Shown: positions 28,901 to 37,818, numbered from the stretch's first letter. The stretch is DNA of 64,000 nucleotides from Flavobacteriales bacterium (GCA_013204105.1 JABMOM010000009.1:1-64000), one strand, 5' to 3'. Numbers and translations are program-made. The notes: generated by a model from the letters alone, not told the origin.

Positions 28901-29485
28901 TTAACGAATAAAGACTAAAAATAGCAGTAAGTAAATCCAAAGGATATCAAGAAAATGCCAGTAGGTGGCAGCTACCCCGATGCCTGTATGATCCTCTGCT
29001 GAATATTTTTTCAAAATCGACTTCACCGACGTGAAGACCAATGCGATCAAACCGCCCCCTAAGTGCGCCAAGTGTAAGCCAGACAGTGCATACAGAAAAG
29101 ACCCCGATGGATTGCTTTCTCTTCCTGCGAAGTAAACGCCAGCTTCTACCAATTCGCCCCACGCTTTAAATTGAAGCCAGGCAAATGCCAAGCCCAAGAC
29201 AAGAGTGGCAAATAACATGATCGTCGATAGGCTCAATTGATCCCTCTTGATCGCAAATTGCGCCGCTGCCATGGTCAAACTGCTGGCTACGATTACGGCC
29301 GTGCTGATGTAAAAAGTGTCTGGCAGGTCAAAATAGAGCCAGTTTCCCTCGGCTTGGCGCACGATGTACGCACTGGTCAATCCTGCAAAGAGCATCACGA
29401 TCCCTACGATCCCAACCCACAGCATTGGTTTTGCTGTTTTTGCCTTGACGGCTCTTGCTTCTTCTGGTGTCATGTATGTTTCCAT
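28901..29485 (-). CDS. Cytochrome c oxidase subunit III family protein, second copy
   Basis: A 194-residue membrane protein with five spans, the shorter type of subunit III. It shows KPMLWVGIVGIVMLFAGLTSAYIVRQ, LYALSGLHLAHLGGGLIALVF and the C-terminal VAATYWHFLDILWIYLLLF, which match the equivalent motifs of the neighbouring larger copy. It starts six bases after ctaB, so the two are translated together. Confidence 0.92.
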   Translation of the reverse strand: METYMTPEEARAVKAKTAKPMLWVGIVGIVMLFAGLTSAYIVRQAEGNWLYFDLPDTFYISTAVIVASSLTMAAAQFAIKRDQLSLSTIMLFATLVLGLAFAWLQFKAWGELVEAGVYFAGRESNPSGSFLYALSGLHLAHLGGGLIALVFTSVKSILKKYSAEDHTGIGVAATYWHFLDILWIYLLLFLVFIR

Positions 29486-29491
29486 CTTCGT

Positions 29492-30376
29492 TTAAATCAA
29501 GTATAACAACTGTACAATGGGTAAGTAAACAAAGGATGCAAACATGAGTTTAAGCGCTGCAGAATCCGATTTGCTGTAAAACAAGAGGATGGCATACCAT
29601 GTGAAGCCAAGTCCTGCCAATGCAACCAAGGTCATAACCAACGCAGATCCCGTGGTAAAGATGATCGGGAAGAGGCTGATCGGTATCAGGAAGATGGTGT
29701 AGATTAAAATGTAAAATGCAGAGGTCGTGCTTTTTCCAGATGCAGACGGCATCAATCGGAAACCCGCCTTGGTATAGTCATCATCCGCCTTCCAAGCAAT
29801 GGCCCAGAAATGCGGAAATTGCCAAATGAATTGTGTAGCGAACAACACCCCTGGGATCAAACCAAAGTCATTGGTTGCCGCTACATATCCTAACATAGGG
29901 GGAATCGCTCCCGGGAAAGCGCCTACAAAAACAGCAATCGGCCCTTTCCGCTTAAGTGGGGTGTACACCGCTACATATAATATCAGCGCAAGCGTACCGA
30001 GCAATCCCGAAAGTGGATTGAGTCCAAACCAGAGAATGATCACGCCCGTTATCCCTAGCAGACCAGCCAGCATGAATGCTTCCGTTGCTTCCATGCGCCC
30101 ATCGGGAATGGGTCGGTCAGCCGTGCGCTTCATAAGCTTGTCAAAATCCCGTTCAATGATCTGATTGAAGGCATTCGAAGAACCGGTAACCATGAATCCA
30201 CCGACGACGAGGAACAGAATTTCTAGCCATACCGCATCGACAATGTCAACGGCAAAGAAGTAGCCCGTAAGGGCGCTGAACACCACCAATGACGCCAGTC
30301 TCATCTTGGTGAGCTGAGCATAGTCCGTGATCTTCGACTTCAGGCTTATGGCTATGGAGGCGGAACGCGCTTTCAT
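29492..30376 (-). CDS. ctaB: Protohaem IX farnesyltransferase CtaB (haem O synthase)
   Basis: UbiA-superfamily inner-membrane enzyme that attaches the farnesyl group to haem B to give haem O, the precursor of haem A for the oxidase. The first aspartate motif is in SSNAFNQIIERDFDKLMKRTADRPIP (about residues 66-91), and the second in AWKADDDYTKAGFRLMP. Eight or nine spans are visible. The ATG at 30376 gives 294 residues; a start at 30418 would add 14 residues unlike the family. It is the first gene of the oxidase block and diverges from the GldL/GldM-like gene. Confidence 0.95.
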   Translation of the reverse strand: MKARSASIAISLKSKITDYAQLTKMRLASLVVFSALTGYFFAVDIVDAVWLEILFLVVGGFMVTGSSNAFNQIIERDFDKLMKRTADRPIPDGRMEATEAFMLAGLLGITGVIILWFGLNPLSGLLGTLALILYVAVYTPLKRKGPIAVFVGAFPGAIPPMLGYVAATNDFGLIPGVLFATQFIWQFPHFWAIAWKADDDYTKAGFRLMPSASGKSTTSAFYILIYTIFLIPISLFPIIFTTGSALVMTLVALAGLGFTWYAILLFYSKSDSAALKLMFASFVYLPIVQLLYLI

Positions 30377-30472
30377 TCGAGAGTTGCAAATGTATTCAGC
30401 AGGCCCAAAATGCCGCATAGATTGTTTCTAAATTTCGGGCATCTTCGTGCTGAACCTAAAATACCAAAGCGC

Positions 30473-31507
30473 ATGGACAAAGCCACAAGGATCATTGGAT
30501 ACATTGGCTTGATTCCCCTCTTAATCGGGAGCCTCTTCAAAATTCAACATTGGCCGGGCGCTGGATTGCTGATTGTATTATCCGTGAGTCTATTGGTCGT
30601 GGCTTTCATGCCGATGTACATCGTTCATCGCATTATCAAGCGTACATCCACCCTTGGGATGATTGAGGGGATAATGCTCGGAGTCACGGGCATGTTTGTG
30701 CTGCTCGGAATGCTATTCAAGATCCAACATTGGCCTGGGGGTGGTGTGATGATGATCGTTGGAAACACGATGCTCGCATTCACCCTAGGTATCATGATCG
30801 TACGCGCGATTGAAGCGAAGGAGTACAAACAGAGTTGGAGCATGCTCGGATTCATGTTTGCCGTGGCCTTGGTTTTTTTCGGTTGGTCGCTGAATTGGAG
30901 CAGGGATTTTCTTGTCTCTATCCAGCACAACGATGCACTGATCCAGCGAAATGAGGATGCGATGATGCAATCCAATGCAGCACTTCGATCACTGCTTGAT
31001 CGCAATGATTCACTCCAGGCGGAATGGAAGGAAGTCTCACAGCACTCTGAAGCGATGCAGGATTACATACAAGACATTCAAAACCTGATCATAACGGGTT
31101 GTCTTGGACAATCACCGAGCATAGAATCTTATGCTTCAGCAAGCGATGTTTGGGCACAAGACAATTACGACATCCCTACCCAAATTCTGATTGGATACGA
31201 CCCCGCTAGTCCCATCGAAGATGAATATTCGGCCTACTCACTGCGAGTAAAACTGACTGAGTATGCTTCGACGATGAAAGGCTTGACAACAGATCTTGAG
31301 ACACAAACCATGATCGATTCCTTATACAGCTTCCAGGATCACACTTCGAATGGAATGGTGTACTCGTGGGAAGTCATGCATTTCTATCACGCTTCATTCG
31401 CCAGCGTGATGCAGACGCTTAACACGCTTCAGCTCGGCGTTGCAATGACCGAAAATCGCTTGCTCCATCAAACCTTGGAAACCCACTTGAAGACAACTGT
31501 GGATTGA
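30473..31507 (+). CDS. Membrane protein joining a GldL-like membrane part to a GldM-like periplasmic domain
   Basis: A 344-residue protein. The first ~140 residues hold four membrane spans and two copies of the motif (L/F)FKIQHWPGAG/GG, the signature of GldL-type proteins. A fifth span (MLGFMFAVALVFFGWSLNW) follows, then a coiled coil (about 150-205) and a C-terminal domain with QDNYDIPTQILIG, WEVMHFYHASFASVMQTLNTLQLG and TENRLL. The same layout occurs in the protein at 49670-50935. In GldM the N-terminal periplasmic domain has a comparable NYDIPT/W-x-F-x-x-x-P/LxxLQxDV arrangement (from memory of the family). GldL and GldM form the proton-driven T9SS/gliding motor. The start at 30473 is chosen; TGA overlaps the hemW ATG. 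Confidence 0.75.
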   Translation: MDKATRIIGYIGLIPLLIGSLFKIQHWPGAGLLIVLSVSLLVVAFMPMYIVHRIIKRTSTLGMIEGIMLGVTGMFVLLGMLFKIQHWPGGGVMMIVGNTMLAFTLGIMIVRAIEAKEYKQSWSMLGFMFAVALVFFGWSLNWSRDFLVSIQHNDALIQRNEDAMMQSNAALRSLLDRNDSLQAEWKEVSQHSEAMQDYIQDIQNLIITGCLGQSPSIESYASASDVWAQDNYDIPTQILIGYDPASPIEDEYSAYSLRVKLTEYASTMKGLTTDLETQTMIDSLYSFQDHTSNGMVYSWEVMHFYHASFASVMQTLNTLQLGVAMTENRLLHQTLETHLKTTVD

Positions 31508-32628
31508 TGTCCAGCATTTACGTCCATATTCCTTTCTGCAAACAGGCCTGCACCTATTGCGACTTTCACTTTTCTACGAATCAAACGCTTCGTGGTAAGC
31601 TCGTGGATGCCTTGTGCAGGGAGATCCACATGCGGAGCGCTGAAGTAGATGGGCCCATTCAGACCTTGTATTTTGGTGGGGGCTCTCCTTCGATATTGAA
31701 CGCGGAGGAACTCTCGAAGATTTTTGATGCATTGACTCAAGCTTTCAACCTCACGCAGCTTCAGGAAACCACCTTAGAATCCAACCCAGACGACCATTCA
31801 GGAGAAAACTTGAAACTGTGGCGTTCGCTCGGTATCGACCGCCTGAGCATTGGCATTCAAAGTTTCATCGAGCGAGATCTGCGTTTGATGAATCGAGCGC
31901 ACGACGTCTCTCAAGCGGAGACCTGTGTCCGTTCCGCAAGAGAAGCAGGATTCAATAGCCTGACCATCGACCTGATCTATGGTATTCCAGGTCAGTCCAT
32001 GTTGGAATGGCAAGGCAACGTGCAAAAAGCGTTGGCACTCCAACCTGATCACATCAGCGCGTATTGTTTGACCGTGGAAGAGCGCACGGCGTTGCATCAC
32101 CTCGTGGAAAACGGCAAGGTCATAGAGAAGGAGGATACCGTCATTGAAGACGAGTACCTCTATCTCCACCAAGCGCTAGAAACTGCGGGATGGCGGCATT
32201 ACGAAATTTCCAATTTTGGTGTAGCGGGAAAGGAAGCTGTACACAACAGCAATTACTGGTCAGGGCAATCTTACCTCGGCTTTGGACCGGCTGCCCATTC
32301 TTTTGATGGTCAAAGTAAGCGCCGGTGGAATGTCTCGAACAACGCCGTCTACATCCGATCGATCGAGCAGGGCGTAGCATACTGGGAAAGCGAAGTGCTC
32401 TCTGAACGCGATCGGAGCAACGAATTACTAATGACAGGATTGAGGCGTGCAGACGGTGTAGATTTGAATCTCCTTCCTCCTGCACATCGCAAAGCCATCC
32501 TAAGCTCCGTCGAATCTCTGACAGGTGGACTGCTAGAATCCTTACAGGTAGAAGGCGCTGTGATTACAATGGATGCCACGAAGTGGCTTATGGCCGATGC
32601 TGTTATTCGAGCATTGATGATCGCATGA
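31507..32628 (+). CDS. hemW: Radical SAM haem chaperone HemW (HemN-like)
   Basis: Opens YVHIPFCKQACTYCDFHF with the radical-SAM CxxxCxxC cluster motif (about residues 11-18). LYFGGGSPSIL and RLSIGIQSFIERDLRLMNRAHD follow, and the C-terminal HemN domain is present. The short N-terminus, lacking the residues before the CxxxCxxC that HemN uses for catalysis, favours HemW, a haem-binding chaperone for respiratory enzymes, over a true coproporphyrinogen oxidase. 373 residues fits HemW. The ATG overlaps the preceding stop (TGATG). Confidence 0.93.
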   Translation: MSSIYVHIPFCKQACTYCDFHFSTNQTLRGKLVDALCREIHMRSAEVDGPIQTLYFGGGSPSILNAEELSKIFDALTQAFNLTQLQETTLESNPDDHSGENLKLWRSLGIDRLSIGIQSFIERDLRLMNRAHDVSQAETCVRSAREAGFNSLTIDLIYGIPGQSMLEWQGNVQKALALQPDHISAYCLTVEERTALHHLVENGKVIEKEDTVIEDEYLYLHQALETAGWRHYEISNFGVAGKEAVHNSNYWSGQSYLGFGPAAHSFDGQSKRRWNVSNNAVYIRSIEQGVAYWESEVLSERDRSNELLMTGLRRADGVDLNLLPPAHRKAILSSVESLTGGLLESLQVEGAVITMDATKWLMADAVIRALMIA

Positions 32629-32658
32629 GGAATCTTACTTTTCGCCAAACTTGACAGT

Positions 32659-33357
32659 ATGGACTGGAGCAAAGGCATCGATATTTCTATTCCGTTCCGG
32701 ACGGATCCAACGGCAACCTCGGCATGGTACGTCGGACCCATTGAGATCGATCCGGTGCGCATAGGAGACTGGGTTGGATCCATAAAAGAAGGCGGATCGG
32801 TGAACTTCCGCAACGTCAAATTGAATCCACACGGCAACGGAACACATACAGAATGTGTGGGCCATATTGCCCCGGAATGCTATAGCGTGAATCAATACTT
32901 AAAGCGCTGGATGTTCAAGGCCTTGCTGATCACCATCACACCTGAACAGCGAGGTGATGACCTGGTCGTTACCAAAGAGCAAATGGTCTCTGCCATAGGA
33001 AATGAAAGGCCGGAAGCTGTAATCTTGCGCACCCTTCCAAACAGCGACTGTAAACTTGCCCTACATTACTCCAATACAAATCCTGCCTACATCGAAGCTA
33101 GCGGGGCGGCATATTTAGCAGAGATTGGTGTTGAACACTTCTTATTGGATCTTCCATCCGTGGATCGGGAAGAGGATGGAGGCGCGTTGGCAGCCCACAA
33201 GGCATTTTGGAATTATCCCACCAACCCGAGAATGGAAGCTACCATCACCGAATTGATCTACGTGCCGGATCATGTGAAAGACGGAAGCTATTTACTGAAC
33301 CTGCAGGTAGCGCCGATTGAGAACGACGCTTCCCCGAGCAGGCCGGTGCTTTTTTAG
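32659..33357 (+). CDS. Cyclase / kynurenine formamidase-like metal hydrolase
   Basis: A 232-residue member of the cyclase (PF04199) superfamily. The metal-binding signature HGNGTHTECVGH (about residues 55-66) corresponds to the HxxTHxD-type motif, with Glu or Cys at the last positions. IDISIPF at the N-terminus, EAVILRTLPN and HFLLDLPSVDREEDGGALAAHKAFW complete the fold. Family members hydrolyse formylkynurenine or related amides; the substrate here is not shown. It begins 30 bases after hemW. The stop lies in a perfect 8-bp hairpin (33355-33373) with no T run. Confidence 0.88.
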   Translation: MDWSKGIDISIPFRTDPTATSAWYVGPIEIDPVRIGDWVGSIKEGGSVNFRNVKLNPHGNGTHTECVGHIAPECYSVNQYLKRWMFKALLITITPEQRGDDLVVTKEQMVSAIGNERPEAVILRTLPNSDCKLALHYSNTNPAYIEASGAAYLAEIGVEHFLLDLPSVDREEDGGALAAHKAFWNYPTNPRMEATITELIYVPDHVKDGSYLLNLQVAPIENDASPSRPVLF

Positions 33358-33776
33358 TCGCCTCCGGCGACTAGCTGTTGGCTTTTGGCTACAGGCTGCT
33401 TCGCAGCGGGGAGTAGTTGAGTAGGGAATAGGGAGTGGGAAGTAGTTTATTAGAGGATCAGATCATTAGCACATTAGTACATGAGCTCATTGAAGTTGCG
33501 GTTGCAGTTGTTGTTGCAGTTGTTGTTGCAGTTGAGATTGAAAAATGGTTTCTGGCAGTGAAAAGCCCGAACTTATCTTTGCTCTTCAATCTTTCTGTAC
33601 TCAAGATGTTCCGCCTACTCCCCATCCACCTTTCACTTTTAGTTTTTCACTCTTCACTACTCCCTACTCCCCAACTAACAACGAATCAAATTCCGTGTTC
33701 GTAAGTTTTTGTTTGGTATTACGCCTCTGAGTCTTAATTTTATTCGCCATAAGACAAACCCGCAAAAGAAAATACC
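33358..33776. other. 419-base non-coding low-complexity element
   Basis: No credible gene. The left part is GA-rich (GGGAGTAG, GAGTAGGG, TAGGGAGTGG), followed by CATTAGCACATTAGTACATGAG, a 12-bp tandem repeat, and, near 33625-33675, a CT-rich part (TTTCACTCTTCACTACTCCC, TACTCCCCAAC) that is roughly the reverse complement of the left part. The arms could pair into a long imperfect hairpin. Promoter signals for the Lrp gene are not clear. Confidence 0.6.
33495..33534 (+). repeat. 12-bp tandem repeat GTTGCAGTTGTT
   Basis: A partial unit (GTTGCG), two full units at 33501-33524 and a 10-base partial third unit. The period is a multiple of three, which keeps a spurious frame open (VAVVVAVV). Copy number may vary by slippage. 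Confidence 0.8.
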
Positions 33777-34265
33777 ATGCCCCGCCCATTAGACGACATC
33801 GACCGAAAAATCCTAAAGATCCTCCAGGAAAGAGGCCGCATTTCCAACATCGACCTCAGTAAAGAGATCAATCTCTCGCCTGCACCGACGCTTGAGCGCG
33901 TGCGCAAACTCGAAAATCAACGCATCATTGAAGGTTACCATGCCCAGGTGAACCTGGCGATGATGGGAATTACCATCAAAGCCTTTATTCAGGTCACTTT
34001 GATCCACCAACAAGAAAACAACATCCACCGCTTTATTGAGGCTGTGATGCACATACCAGAGGTAGTCGAGTGCAACCAGGTAACAGGAGATTATGATTAC
34101 CAGCTCAAGGTGTACACCACGGACATTGGCGCTTTAGACCGATTGATCACGGAGCGGGTCAGTAAATTACCCGAGGTCGGGCAGATCAAATCACACATTA
34201 TCCTCAGCGAGGTGAAGCATTCACGGGTAGTTCCTATGTTGCATTCGGACTTTGCTGAGGCGTGA
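33777..34265 (+). CDS. Lrp/AsnC-family transcriptional regulator
   Basis: A 162-residue regulator. The N-terminal winged helix (LDDIDRKILKILQERGRISNIDLSKEINLSPAPTLERVRKLENQRIIEGYHA, quoted by its ends) spans about residues 5-56; the rest is the RAM ligand/oligomerisation domain with EVVECNQVTGDYDYQLKV. It is close in layout to Lrp-type proteins that respond to amino acids. The ligand is unknown. The stop overlaps the next gene by four bases (GTGA), linking it to the YjbR-like protein. Confidence 0.93.
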   Translation: MPRPLDDIDRKILKILQERGRISNIDLSKEINLSPAPTLERVRKLENQRIIEGYHAQVNLAMMGITIKAFIQVTLIHQQENNIHRFIEAVMHIPEVVECNQVTGDYDYQLKVYTTDIGALDRLITERVSKLPEVGQIKSHIILSEVKHSRVVPMLHSDFAEA

Positions 34266-34618
34266 ACATCGAGGCGTACAGATCTTACTGCATGGCCAAG
34301 CCCGGGGTAAGCGAGGGTTTGCCTTTTGGACCTGACACCCTTGTATTTAAGGTCATGAACAAGATGTTCGCCCTGACCGACATCGAGACATTCGACTTCG
34401 TTAACCTCAAATGCGATCCTGAGCGCGCCATTCTCCTTCGGGAGGAGTACGAGGGCATTCAACCCGGATACCACATGAACAAGCAACAATGGAACTCGGT
34501 GTACACCCAGTCGGATGTTTCCGATGAACTGATCTTCGAGCTGATCGACGACAGTTATAACCTCATCGCAGAAGGACTCCCTAAGAAAGATCGTGAAGCG
34601 TTAAAAAATATGACCTAA
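34262..34618 (+). CDS. MmcQ/YjbR family protein
   Basis: A 118-residue protein with the family pattern: N-terminal CMAKPGVSEGLPFGPDTLVFKVMNKMFAL, then FVNLKCDPERAILLREEYEGIQPGYHMNKQQWNSV and a C-terminal helix. YjbR has a CyaY-like double-wing fold thought to bind DNA; the role is not established. GTG start overlapping the Lrp stop by four bases. Confidence 0.9.
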   Translation: MNIEAYRSYCMAKPGVSEGLPFGPDTLVFKVMNKMFALTDIETFDFVNLKCDPERAILLREEYEGIQPGYHMNKQQWNSVYTQSDVSDELIFELIDDSYNLIAEGLPKKDREALKNMT

Positions 34619-34671
34619 GCTTCACCGTCAAGCGATAGATTGACCCTTTCTTTGCTCCCAAATCTCGAAGC

Positions 34672-35259
34672 ATGAAAGCCTTCTTCAACCAACTGGTCCG
34701 CTACTTCATTCGTGGACTAATCTTCCTAGTCCCCACCGCAGCTACTGTCTACGTCCTCGTGCAGATCTTCGTCATCATCGACGGCATCATTCCGTATGAA
34801 ATTCCAGGGCGCATTCCAGGTTTGGGAATCCTTACCCTGCTCATTACCGTTACCGTTTTCGGCTTATTAACCAGTACGATTTTAGCGACGCCATTCATCG
34901 CGTGGGGAGACCAGCTTTTAAATCGCGCTCCTCTTGTAAAAACGATCTACTCATCGATCAAAGACTTGGTTACCGCATTTGTGGGCCAACAAAAGAAATT
35001 TGAACACCCTGTTTTGGTGAAGATGTATGAGAATGCCGAGGTGCAAAAACTCGGCTTCCTCACCAGCGATGATCTGCATGATCTGGGCTTGGGCAAAGAC
35101 AAGGTTGCGGTCTACCTCCCCCACAGTTATGCCTTCTCAGGTAACCTCTTCGTCGTGCCTGCCGCGAATGTCACGCCCATAGACGCCAAGTCTTCTGCCG
35201 TGATGAAATTCATCGTTTCAGGGGGCGTTACGAGCCTTAGCGACCTGAAGGAAGAATGA
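34672..35259 (+). CDS. DUF502 membrane protein
   Basis: A 195-residue inner-membrane protein. Two spans occur early (FIRGLIFLVPTAATVYVLVQIFVIID and LGILTLLITVTVFGLLTSTI), followed by NRAPLVKTIYSSIKDLVTAF, which is typical of DUF502, and a soluble part with VAVYLPHSYAFSGNLFVVP and SSAVMKFIVSGGV. Function unknown. Its stop overlaps the EamA gene by four bases. Confidence 0.9.
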   Translation: MKAFFNQLVRYFIRGLIFLVPTAATVYVLVQIFVIIDGIIPYEIPGRIPGLGILTLLITVTVFGLLTSTILATPFIAWGDQLLNRAPLVKTIYSSIKDLVTAFVGQQKKFEHPVLVKMYENAEVQKLGFLTSDDLHDLGLGKDKVAVYLPHSYAFSGNLFVVPAANVTPIDAKSSAVMKFIVSGGVTSLSDLKEE

Positions 35260-36158
35260 ATTTTCTGACCAAGTACAAGTACTACCTATCGCTCCACGCA
35301 GTCATCTTTCTGTGGGGATTTACGGGTATTCTTGGTCGACTCATCACCATCCCTTCTTCCAATATTGTTTGGCTTCGCATGCTGATTGCATTGCTCGGCT
35401 TGGTCGTTTTCATGGTGCTCACGCGTCGTAGTTTTTATACTGGGAACCTCAACAAGGTAAAGTACCTGATCACAGGCGTTATCACGGCTGGCCATTGGAT
35501 CCTATTCTTTGAGGCGCTTAAAGTCTCTAATGTCTCCATCACCCTTACCACACTTGCTTCCACCTCTTTGTTTGTCGCTTTCCTTGAACCTTTTTTCTTC
35601 AAGCGAAAGATCATCCCTTATGAGATTCTATTAGGCGCTGGAACGCTGGTAGGACTCGCCGTCATTTTTCAAGCAGAGACAGACTATTCTTGGGGAATCT
35701 TCTTGGCGCTGGGCTCGGCCGTCTTGGCTGCAGTTTTCGGAACGGTCAATGGGATTTTTGTGAAAAACGATCGCCCGACGCTCATCACAGCCTATGAAAT
35801 GCTAGGTGGGGTGCTCGGAATTTCCGTCTACTATTTGGTGACCGGCGGCTTTCAAGGTTTTGAAATGCCTACCAATATGGATTGGATCTGGCTGCTGATC
35901 CTTGGATTGGTCTGCACGAGCTTGGCCTTTGTAGTGAGCATCGAGGTCATGAAAGAACTCAGTCCTTTCACGGTGAGCATGTCGATCAACATGGAGCCGA
36001 TCTACGCCATCCTTTTCGCCCTGCTTATCTTCAAGCAGGATGAATTCATGAGCCCGCTCTTCTATGTAGGAGCCGTCATCGTAATGGGTATGATTTTTTT
36101 GAACGGTTATTTCAAACGAAAAGCCCGTTTAAAGGGCGAAAAGGTTCCGCTTCATTGA
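35256..36158 (+). CDS. EamA/RhaT-type drug-metabolite transporter
   Basis: A 300-residue permease with ten hydrophobic helices arranged as two EamA repeats: LHAVIFLWGFTGILGRLI at the start and GSAVLAAVFGTVNGIFVKN at the start of the second half, with LSPFTVSMSINMEPIYAILFALLIF near the end. Members export amino acids, nucleotide sugars or other metabolites; the substrate is unknown. It ends four bases from the convergent PKD-domain gene. Confidence 0.9.
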   Translation: MNFLTKYKYYLSLHAVIFLWGFTGILGRLITIPSSNIVWLRMLIALLGLVVFMVLTRRSFYTGNLNKVKYLITGVITAGHWILFFEALKVSNVSITLTTLASTSLFVAFLEPFFFKRKIIPYEILLGAGTLVGLAVIFQAETDYSWGIFLALGSAVLAAVFGTVNGIFVKNDRPTLITAYEMLGGVLGISVYYLVTGGFQGFEMPTNMDWIWLLILGLVCTSLAFVVSIEVMKELSPFTVSMSINMEPIYAILFALLIFKQDEFMSPLFYVGAVIVMGMIFLNGYFKRKARLKGEKVPLH

Positions 36159-36162
36159 GGAC

Positions 36163-37710
36163 TTACTGAACGACCACTCTCTTCACCACCTCTATTCCCG
36201 CTTCATCCGTCAGTTGAAGTAAATATGTACCCGCAGGCACATCGTACTGCAGCGAAATGAAGCGCTTGTTGCTCAGCTGACGTGCCAACTCCCTGCCTTT
36301 AAGATCCCGCAGGATGATTTGAATGGTTCCAAGAGCATTCCCTCGCTCCAACAAAAAGTTTCCATCCGAAGGGTTTGGGAAGAGTTTGATGTCCATGTCG
36401 GCAGTCTCATGAACAACCAAGGGATACACATTGATCTCACGGCAAGCAATGCCACACAGGTTCCCCTCTTCATAGGTGTTTAGACAAACCTCATAGTTGC
36501 CCGGCACATTATAAGTGTAACTCGGATTGGCAAAAGTGCTGCTGTTGCCATCTCCGAACTCCCAAAGGATGCTCGTCACATTCGAACTGGTGGTTGTGTT
36601 CTGGAATGAAAAAACATTTGTGTTCGGATCGAAGCTGAAATTGAAACTTGGCTCACAATTGAAATCGTAAACCGTGACACTTTCACACTTCTGATCCAGG
36701 CAGAAAGGAAAGATGTTCCCCACGGTGAGGCAGACGTCGTACGTTCCAGGACCATCGAAGGTGTGGGATTCATCTACCGTTGGCGTGCTTCCATCACCAT
36801 AGTCCCAGATGCTGGTAAGGATATTTCCCGTGGATGTGTTCGTGCATTCGATCGTCAACTCGCTGGTCTCATAATAATAACTGGCTTCACAACCTCCGCC
36901 TCCACCGCCTGTGACGGTTATGTCTATACACACTTCATCATAGCATGTCCAGGTAAGTGTATCAAATATGGTTAGACACACTTGATAAGAGCCAGCGACG
37001 AAATAGGTATAAGAAGGATTTGCTTGATCGCTCGTTCCAAATCCATCGCCGAAATCCCAGAATATGCTGTTATAACTTCCTGAAGACTGATCTGTAAAGC
37101 TTACCGCTAGACCATTCGCTGAATAAGAGAAGTCAGCTTCGCATGAACTTGAATCTACGTACACCTGAAAGCAGGCGCTATCGCACATCGAGCCTGCTGA
37201 ATCAAAAAGAGAAAGACATGTGGTGTACGTGCCAGGACTGCTGAATGAATGAATGGGCATGGTGTCGTTCGAATAATTTCCGTCGCCAAAATCCCAGCTC
37301 AGGGAATCATAAGTACCCAAAGAGGCATTGTAGTATTCTACATCCAATCCATCGGGAAACCACCAAAAATTGGCCATGCACGTGGCATTCCCAAAAATGA
37401 AAGTGTCACATTGAAAATCGAAACATATAAAGGAGGTGGTATCATAGACGATCTGGCATACTTCATAAAATCCTTCTTGTGTGTAGGTGTGCACCGGATT
37501 CGGAACACCCGACACATAACTCCCATCTCCAAAATCATATTCGATGACGTCATAGGCACCGGTGGCTTGATTGGTGATGTAGATCGTCAAGCTATCTATG
37601 CTATCTGTATATCCTCCGCTGCATTGGCCGAAAGAAAGTGTGGGCAGCGCAAAACTAATTGCGATCAAAAGGGTTATGGAGGTAAGGAGCGGTCGCATGG
37701 TGGCGTTCAT
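36163..37710 (-). CDS. T9SS cargo protein with five PKD domains and type A sorting domain
   Basis: About 515 residues. After the signal peptide (MRPLLTSITLLIAISFALPTLSFG) come five PKD-type repeats, each with a core like YDFGDGSYVSGVPNPVHTYTQEGFYEVC (here quoted by the first copy): WDFGDG or WEFGDG, then PxHTY or PSYTY and GxYxVCL. The C-terminal 75 residues, opening IKLFPNPSDGNF and closing PAGTYLLQLTDEAG..RVVVQ, are a T9SS type A sorting domain. It is therefore secreted and anchored or released at the surface; a binding or adhesive role is inferred from the PKD domains. I chose the ATG at 37710; a start at 37797 would put 29 polar residues before the signal peptide. Confidence 0.88.
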   Translation of the reverse strand: MNATMRPLLTSITLLIAISFALPTLSFGQCSGGYTDSIDSLTIYITNQATGAYDVIEYDFGDGSYVSGVPNPVHTYTQEGFYEVCQIVYDTTSFICFDFQCDTFIFGNATCMANFWWFPDGLDVEYYNASLGTYDSLSWDFGDGNYSNDTMPIHSFSSPGTYTTCLSLFDSAGSMCDSACFQVYVDSSSCEADFSYSANGLAVSFTDQSSGSYNSIFWDFGDGFGTSDQANPSYTYFVAGSYQVCLTIFDTLTWTCYDEVCIDITVTGGGGGGCEASYYYETSELTIECTNTSTGNILTSIWDYGDGSTPTVDESHTFDGPGTYDVCLTVGNIFPFCLDQKCESVTVYDFNCEPSFNFSFDPNTNVFSFQNTTTSSNVTSILWEFGDGNSSTFANPSYTYNVPGNYEVCLNTYEEGNLCGIACREINVYPLVVHETADMDIKLFPNPSDGNFLLERGNALGTIQIILRDLKGRELARQLSNKRFISLQYDVPAGTYLLQLTDEAGIEVVKRVVVQ

Positions 37711-37818
37711 TTTTTCTTTAAAACGATTCTCCTCGACTACTGGTTGGTATTCAGAAGAAATCATTTCAAAGATGCTGAACAACTCAATGCACCGCACACG
37801 CTAACTATCGCAATCACA

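Noticed and set aside
33355-33373. Perfect hairpin at the end of the cyclase gene as a terminator
   Set aside because: The stem is not followed by a T run on either strand; T residues precede it on the plus strand.
33495-33534. Possible CRISPR-like repeat
   Set aside because: The unit is 12 bp, contiguous and without spacers; it is a simple tandem repeat.
33435-33704. 89-residue reading frame in the low-complexity element
   Set aside because: The frame is open only because the 12-bp repeat is a multiple of three; composition is unlike the neighbouring proteins.
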